DNA of 34,338 nt from a virus, in the IMG/VR virus record IMGVR_UViG_3300038558_000030, positions 1-34,338 of that record; one strand, 5' to 3'. Position 1 is the stretch's first letter. Each line of letters starts with the position of its first letter. Positions 31,746 through 34,338 of the stretch are shown piece by piece. A program made the translations under genes and the position numbers. Below the pieces are notes generated by a model that worked only from the letters and a program-made list of their open reading frames with translations, ran no database searches and was not told where the DNA came from.

Positions 31746-31990
31746 CGCTCCTCCAGCTTCGCCGCCACGCGCTCCCACGGCACCGCTGCCCGGATCGCCT
31801 CCTGGTACGCACGCCGCGCCGCAGCGGTCGCCTCGTAGCACACACGCCACGCCGGAGTGATCGCCTCGCTGCTCAGCCCGAGCCGGTCGATCAGCCAGCC
31901 CAGCCAGTCACCGCGTTCGCACGCACGGTACGCAGCCTCGGGGTTCCCGTACGCCCGCGACCACGCGACCGCCTCGTCGCACGCACCCAT
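31742..31990 (-). CDS. Hendecad-repeat (Imm5-like) protein, three-repeat copy
   Basis: From ATG 31990 the product is 82 aa. The N-terminal part (MGACDEAVAWSRAYGNPEAA, RACERGDWLGWL) has the C..W and RGDWLxWL pattern of a phage family often named putative immunity protein. Three 11-residue units follow at 31775-31873 (SSEAITPAWRV, CYEATAAARRA, YQEAIRAAVPW), then ERVAAKLEER. A strong ribosome site (CCAGGAGACGCACC) precedes another ATG at 32036 whose frame (MPGSPTQVESLTA) would join this gene if eight bases (GAACTGCT, present in the copy at 33312) were restored. The annotated start may thus be a fallback after a small deletion. Confidence 0.65.
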   Translation of the reverse strand: MGACDEAVAWSRAYGNPEAAYRACERGDWLGWLIDRLGLSSEAITPAWRVCYEATAAARRAYQEAIRAAVPWERVAAKLEER

Positions 31991-32060
31991 CTTCTCCAGC
32001 AGTGAGGGACTCGACCTGGGTGGGGGAGCCGGGCATGGTGCGTCTCCTGGGGTGAGGGGG

Positions 32061-32288
32061 CTACGGGTACAGGCCGCGCTCCGCGAGTCTCCGCTTCATC
32101 TCGGCCATCTCGGACGGCGCGTTGGCCTCCTGCTCGGCGACGAGGGCCGCATGGGCGGCGGCGAACTCCAGGGCGGCGGCCTGGAGGCCAAGGCTAGCGC
32201 GCCGGAGCATCGCGGCCTTGGGCTCGTTGCGGGCGGCGCAGTAGAGCAGGTGAGAGGCGCGCTGGAGGCGGTCTTCTACGGGGGTCAT
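32061..32288 (-). CDS. Helical hypothetical protein, 75 aa
   Basis: ATG 32288 is preceded by GAGGAGG about 9 bases upstream. The product is almost wholly helical (EDRLQRASHLLYCAARNEP, LRRASLGLQAAALEFAAAHA, EMAEMKRRLAERG). Between this gene and the Cys-rich gene upstream lies an 8-bp GC hairpin (32319-32344) without a T-tract. The family is not recognised. Confidence 0.6.
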   Translation of the reverse strand: MTPVEDRLQRASHLLYCAARNEPKAAMLRRASLGLQAAALEFAAAHAALVAEQEANAPSEMAEMKRRLAERGLYP

Positions 32289-32352
32289 GGTCGTTGTCCT
32301 CCTCGGTGCTGCGGGTGAGGGGCGCCCCGTGGTGGCGGCGCCCCGGGGTGGG

Positions 32353-32625
32353 CTAGCGGTACGCCTCGATCCGGTACTCGCCCTCGATGTTCGCGGCCGC
32401 CATCCCGTCGGCCGCGGCGTAGGTGTCGTAGCCGTCGGAGTCCACCTCGGCGGGGATGCTGGTGGCGACGATCCGGAACCGGTACTCGTCGGCCCTGGTC
32501 TCGCAGGTGGCGCGGTCGCAGACGACCAGACCGTTGAACGCCACGCGGCGCGACTGCTGCTGCCTGGGCATCGGGTTACCGCACACCGGGCACCGCCCGC
32601 AGTTGGTCTTGGTCGTGGTGGCCAT
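32353..32625 (-). CDS. Zinc-finger-like protein, first gene after the early promoter, 90 aa
   Basis: The protein starts MATTTKTNCGRCPVCGNPMP. Together with CDRATC about 25 residues later, the Cys pairs form a probable four-Cys zinc ribbon. The C-terminal half has short strands (YRFRIVATSIPAEVDSDG, IEGEYRIEAYR). It lies about 45 bases after the predicted start site of the minus-strand promoter and has GGAG upstream, so it is the first gene expressed from it. A regulatory role would fit both position and fold but is inference. Confidence 0.65.
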   Translation of the reverse strand: MATTTKTNCGRCPVCGNPMPRQQQSRRVAFNGLVVCDRATCETRADEYRFRIVATSIPAEVDSDGYDTYAAADGMAAANIEGEYRIEAYR

Positions 32626-32675
32626 CTCCGCTCTCCTCGCTGGCGTCCGGCTCCATGCCGTCCGTCGATGGTGAG

Positions 32676-32704
32676 AATATACGTCTACGGTAGACGTACG
32701 TCAA
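32676..32704 (-). promoter_or_regulatory. Strong sigma70-type promoter for the minus-strand genes
   Basis: On the minus strand TTGACG (32699-32704) and TATATT (32676-32681) are separated by exactly 17 bases, close to consensus. The start site would be near 32668, about 43 bases before ATG 32625. It is the best promoter seen upstream of the long minus-strand block. Both elements overlap palindromic operators. Confidence 0.8.
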
Positions 32705-32713
32705 CGGTAGACG
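32681..32713. promoter_or_regulatory. Two palindromic operators over the early promoter
   Basis: Positions 32681-32697 form a perfect 17-base palindrome (ACGTCTACGGTAGACGT, centre 32689). Positions 32699-32713 are a near copy (CGTCAACGGTAGACG, centre 32706). Centres are 17 bases apart. The first fills the spacer between -35 and -10 and the second covers the -35, a layout typical of a dimeric repressor blocking RNA polymerase. No repressor gene is found in the window. Confidence 0.75.
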
Positions 32714-32939
32714 CGCGGGCTGGTGGGGTGACCCGGGGGAGGGGATGCGAGGAACGCCCTGGGACGGCCCCTCCCGCTGCGCCAGCGCCCCGCCCTGAGG
32801 CGTGGGGGAGGGTGGCCAGCGGGATGGGCGCTCCAGTGAGTGTGCGTCCTGTGTGCCCCTCAGGCGCGGAAATGGACCCATTCGGGCACACGCGGTGGAC
32901 GCTAACCCCTCGTAACTCCAGGCGTGGCGATCCCCATCC

Positions 32940-32989
32940 CCTGAATGGCATTCAGGAGGTCACCAGTTCGATCCTGGTCGGGTCCACCA
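32940..32989 (+). other. tRNA-Ala(GGC) 3' half, probable attP core
   Basis: The 50 bases fold as the 3' half of a tRNA. The anticodon stem is CCTGA/TCAGG with loop ATGGCAT (anticodon GGC). The variable loop is AGGTC. The T stem is ACCAG/CTGGT with loop TTCGATC. The acceptor 3' strand CGGGTCC is followed by discriminator A and CCA. The 5' half (D arm and GGACCCG acceptor strand) is missing, so it is not a functional gene. A tRNA 3' half beside an integrase gene is the classic attP arrangement, which restores the host tRNA on integration. Confidence 0.85.
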
Positions 32990-32993
32990 GTAA

Positions 32994-33027
32994 ATACGGG
33001 CGCTTAGGGCAACCTAGGCGCCCGTAT
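32994..33027. terminator. Stable hairpin between attP and integrase remnant
   Basis: A 15-bp stem with one G-U pair (32994-33008 with 33013-33027) closes a four-base loop. The stem overlaps the first base of the integrase stop. T-tracts on either side are weak (CATTTC to the right, TTTACT on the minus side). It may terminate integrase transcription or stop host tRNA read-through after integration. Confidence 0.7.
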
Positions 33028-33215
33028 CATTTCGGCGGTGTGCGTCCTGTGTGCCCTATTCCCGGGGCAGACCCGGGCTCTCCGGCCCGGTCGAGGCGGG
33101 CGCGCAGGCTGTCGAGCCGGGCGTGGACGTACCTCTCGGCCATCCGGCTGGAGCTCCACCCGCCCAGGAGCTGCACCTCCGCGACGCTCGCGCCGGCCTC
33201 GGCCGCCCGGCTCGC
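33027..33215 (-). pseudogene. Tyrosine recombinase (integrase) C-terminal remnant
   Basis: The frame encodes ASRAAEAGASVAEVQLLGGW, then SSSRMAERYVHARLD. This is the end of a phage integrase catalytic domain: the region after the HxLR box, the LLG(H/G)W box with its His/Trp position, and the nucleophilic Tyr in AERYVHA. The first catalytic Arg, Lys and HxLR residues are missing, because the sequence upstream of 33215 belongs to the repeat-protein family and is in another frame. No start codon serves the remnant. Its position next to attP is as expected for an integrase. Deletion through a short shared stretch (CGTGCGAGC) or a false assembly join could explain it. Confidence 0.8.
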
Positions 33216-33312
33216 ACGCACGGTACGCAGCCTCGGGGTTCCCGTACGCCCGCGACCACGCGACCGCCTCGTCGCACGCACCCATCTTCTCCAGCAGTTC
33301 AGCAGTCGTCAT
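33211..33312 (-). pseudogene. Truncated hendecad-repeat (Imm5-like) gene, 5' end only
   Basis: The ATG at 33312 overlaps the previous stop (ATGA, GAGGAG upstream) and encodes MTTAELLEKMGACDEAVAWS through RACE. It gives the true N-terminus of the family and is nearly identical to 31916-31998 over about 80 bases. After RACE the sequence switches to integrase DNA out of frame, so the RGDW motif and all repeats are lost; the open frame continues to 33004 as meaningless Arg/Gly-rich sequence. It still has its start signals and could make a short product. Confidence 0.75.
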
Positions 33313-33524
33313 CGCTCCTCCAACTTCGCCAGGTCCACACCCACGGCCTGTAGCGCCGCCTCGTTGTGCTGCCGAACCTCCGCCAGCAGGCGCATGGTCT
33401 CGGCGTTACTCCAGTGGCACTCTCGCGCCGCCAGCACTGCGCGACGCACGCGCGCCGCCTCCCGGGTCGACTCCTCTCCGGCCTCCTCCAGCACAGCCCG
33501 CATGTCCCGATACAGGTCGCGCAT
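33309..33524 (-). CDS. Helical hypothetical protein, 71 aa
   Basis: The ATG at 33524 has GGGGTGA five bases upstream; a GTG at 33533 overlapping the previous stop is the alternative. The product is helical (MRDLYRDMRAVLEEAGEEST, EAARVRRAVLAARECHW, MRLLAEVRQHNEAAL) and ends DLAKLEER. That ending resembles the AAKLEER end of the repeat protein at 31742, so the 3' ends may have been exchanged by recombination. The longer frame from 33764 is a shadow. Confidence 0.6.
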   Translation of the reverse strand: MRDLYRDMRAVLEEAGEESTREAARVRRAVLAARECHWSNAETMRLLAEVRQHNEAALQAVGVDLAKLEER

Positions 33525-33529
33525 GGAGA

Positions 33530-33865
33530 TCACCCCAGCAGCCTGCGGGTGGTTGCCTCGACCTCGCGGACCAGCGCCTTGAGGGTGGGCATGTCCCGGA
33601 CCAGCTTCCGAGCGGCGTCGGCCTGGACGTCCCGGTCCGCGTGCTCCATCAGCACCACGTACGCGAGGTCCACCAGCACGTCCAGCGCCTCGTGGTGGTG
33701 CATCTCCCGCCCCTGCACCTCGATGAGGTCGTCCGCGACCTCGGCACACCCGCACGTTTCGCACCGCCCGCAGCAGCCGCCCGGGTCCGGCTGGCGGCCG
33801 TCATGGTCGCGCTGCACAGCCTGCATCTCCTGGTGTTGCTGGATCACAAGATCAGAGTCATTCAT
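33530..33865 (-). CDS. Cys-cluster helical protein, 111 aa
   Basis: The ATG at 33865 overlaps the preceding 37-aa gene. The protein has a Gln/His-rich start (MNDSDLVIQQHQEMQAVQRD), a compact Cys cluster (CCGRCETCGC) able to bind zinc, and a helical C-terminal half (LDVLVDLAYVVLMEHADRDV, LKALVREVEATTRRLL). The family is not recognised. Its stop is next to the start of the 71-aa gene. Confidence 0.6.
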   Translation of the reverse strand: MNDSDLVIQQHQEMQAVQRDHDGRQPDPGGCCGRCETCGCAEVADDLIEVQGREMHHHEALDVLVDLAYVVLMEHADRDVQADAARKLVRDMPTLKALVREVEATTRRLLG

Positions 33866-33971
33866 GGCCCGCCTCCTGACGCAGTCGATCCTCCGCCCGG
33901 CGCAGCGCCACAACCATCGCCACGCGGAGCATTCGCACCACCACGTCCCGCATCTCTTCGAGCGCACTCAT
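33858..33971 (-). CDS. Small helical protein, 37 aa
   Basis: The ATG at 33971 overlaps the stop of the repeat gene (ATGA). The peptide is a single amphipathic helix (MSALEEMRDVVVRMLRVAMV, then VALRRAEDRLRQEAGHE). Its stop overlaps the next start. Coupled position on both sides is the main support for it being a real gene. Confidence 0.5.
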   Translation of the reverse strand: MSALEEMRDVVVRMLRVAMVVALRRAEDRLRQEAGHE

Positions 33972-34338
33972 CGCACGCCCTCCAGTTTCGCCGCCACGCG
34001 CCCCCACGGGATCGCTGCCCGGATCGCATCCCGGTACGCACGCTCCGCCGGAGCGATCGCCTCCTGGTACGCACGCCGCGCCGTAGCGATCGCCTCGTCG
34101 TACGCGCGCCGTGCCGGAGCGATCGCCTCGCTGCGCGCACGCCGCGCCGTAGCGATCGCCTCGTCGTACGCGCGCCGTGCCGGAGCGGTCGCCTCGTCGT
34201 ACGCGCGCCACGCCGGAGCGATCGCCTCGTAGTACACACGCCACGCCGGAGTGATCGCCTCGCTGCTCAGCCCGAGCCGACAAACCAGCCAGCCCAGCCA
34301 GTCACCGCGTTCGCACGCACGGTACGCAGCCTCGGGGC
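33968..34338 (-). CDS. Hendecad-repeat (Imm5-like) protein, eight-repeat copy, 5' end beyond window
   Basis: The frame enters from the right edge at PEAAYRACERGDWLGWLVCR. It continues through eight 11-residue units (34004-34267; types YDEATAPARRA, YDEAIATARRA, YQEAIAPAERA) and ends GRVAAKLEGVR. Only about 25 N-terminal residues should be missing, by comparison with the copy at 33312. The regular Tyr-Asp-Glu-Ala spacing suggests a helical rod. N-terminal CERGDW resembles a phage family labelled putative immunity protein; a protective role is not shown. It is the longest copy in the window and is divergent from the left-edge copy. Confidence 0.75.
   Translation of the reverse strand, partial: PEAAYRACERGDWLGWLVCRLGLSSEAITPAWRVYYEAIAPAWRAYDEATAPARRAYDEAIATARRARSEAIAPARRAYDEAIATARRAYQEAIAPAERAYRDAIRAAIPWGRVAAKLEGVR
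34004..34267 (-). repeat. Array of eight 33-bp repeats
   Basis: Eight in-frame 33-bp units, each one hendecad, make up most of the right-edge gene. Related arrays with five units (5-169) and three units (31775-31873) occur elsewhere in the window. Units are shared between copies in different order, as expected from unequal recombination. Confidence 0.9.
34217..34271. repeat. Inverted copy of 1-55 (right arm)
   Basis: Exact reverse complement of positions 1-55, inside the right-edge repeat gene. See the left arm for interpretation. Confidence 0.85.

Larger units (their letters stand above)
32840..33056. repeat. Repeats flanking the attP core (arm-site candidates)
   Basis: A 19-base sequence (GTGTGCGTCCTGTGTGCCC) occurs identically at 32840-32858 and 33038-33056, on either side of the tRNA fragment. 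An inverted short copy (GGGCACAC) is at 32884-32891. Their position on both sides of a core site fits integrase arm-type binding sites. The right copy also encodes the end of the integrase remnant, so duplication of that end is an alternative. Confidence 0.6.

Noticed and set aside
32685-32951. Minus-strand open frame of 88 codons across the promoter and attP
   Set aside because: It runs through the operators and promoter, is low in complexity and starts inside the tRNA fragment, so it is probably non-coding.
32940-32989. Functional tRNA-Ala gene
   Set aside because: The D arm and the 5' acceptor strand are absent upstream, so only an attachment-site half is present.
34004-34267. CRISPR array
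   Set aside because: The 33-bp units are contiguous, in frame and coding, with no spacers between them. The same applies to the 30-bp units at 11431-11490.
1-34338. Phage terminal inverted repeat
   Set aside because: The 55-bp match between the ends lies inside coding repeats shared with internal copies, so paralogy and window ends explain it better.

Overview
The window is most of the genome of a GC-rich, short-tailed (podovirus-type) tailed phage, or a prophage of one. The capsid, portal, adaptor and hub proteins resemble the P22/BPP-1-like podovirus groups. Codon use is strongly GC-biased, ribosome sites are GGAGG-like, and promoters look sigma70-like. A candidate lipoprotein plus membrane-anchored coiled-coil proteins near a muramidase suggest spanins, so a Gram-negative host is likely. 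The 3' half of a tRNA-Ala and the C-terminal end of a tyrosine recombinase indicate temperate ancestry. The host cannot be named from sequence alone.

Layout. Positions 1-2540 (+) hold a nucleotide and nucleic-acid cassette: a truncated repeat protein, a small unknown, an RNA ligase, a RusA-type resolvase, a dATP/dGTP diphosphohydrolase-domain protein, a Cys-rich protein and a dUTPase. A clear terminator follows at 2628-2664. From 32625 down to 2866 almost everything lies on the minus strand in one long, tightly coupled transcription direction. In order of transcription it runs: early small genes; terminase small subunit; about ten tiny genes; terminase large subunit; portal; a DUF5856-like protein; small virion genes; scaffold; major capsid; decoration-like protein; gp4-like adaptor; beta-propeller hub; GNAT; internal virion/ejection proteins; two secreted fibre-like proteins; lysis genes (GH108 muramidase, lipoprotein, membrane proteins, spanin-like proteins); GNAT; HTH-metallophosphoesterase; a secreted Ig-like protein; and a collagen-like/beta-helix tail spike.

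The segment 32626-33310 is a control and integration region. It has a near-consensus minus-strand promoter overlapped by two palindromic operators, the tRNA-Ala(GGC) 3' half (probable attP core), flanking repeats that could be integrase arm sites, a 15-bp stem hairpin, and an integrase remnant. Segment 33309-34338 carries more small minus-strand genes.

The most unusual feature is a family of proteins with 11-residue (33-bp) repeats. Copies lie at both window ends in opposite orientation, at 31742-31990, and as a truncated copy at 33211-33312. The copies differ in repeat number (5, 8 and 3). One carries an apparent 8-bp deletion that puts a good upstream start out of frame, and another is fused out of frame to the integrase remnant. 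The window therefore probably stops at these repeats, and the missing segment should hold the replication, repressor and integrase 5' sequences, none of which is seen here.
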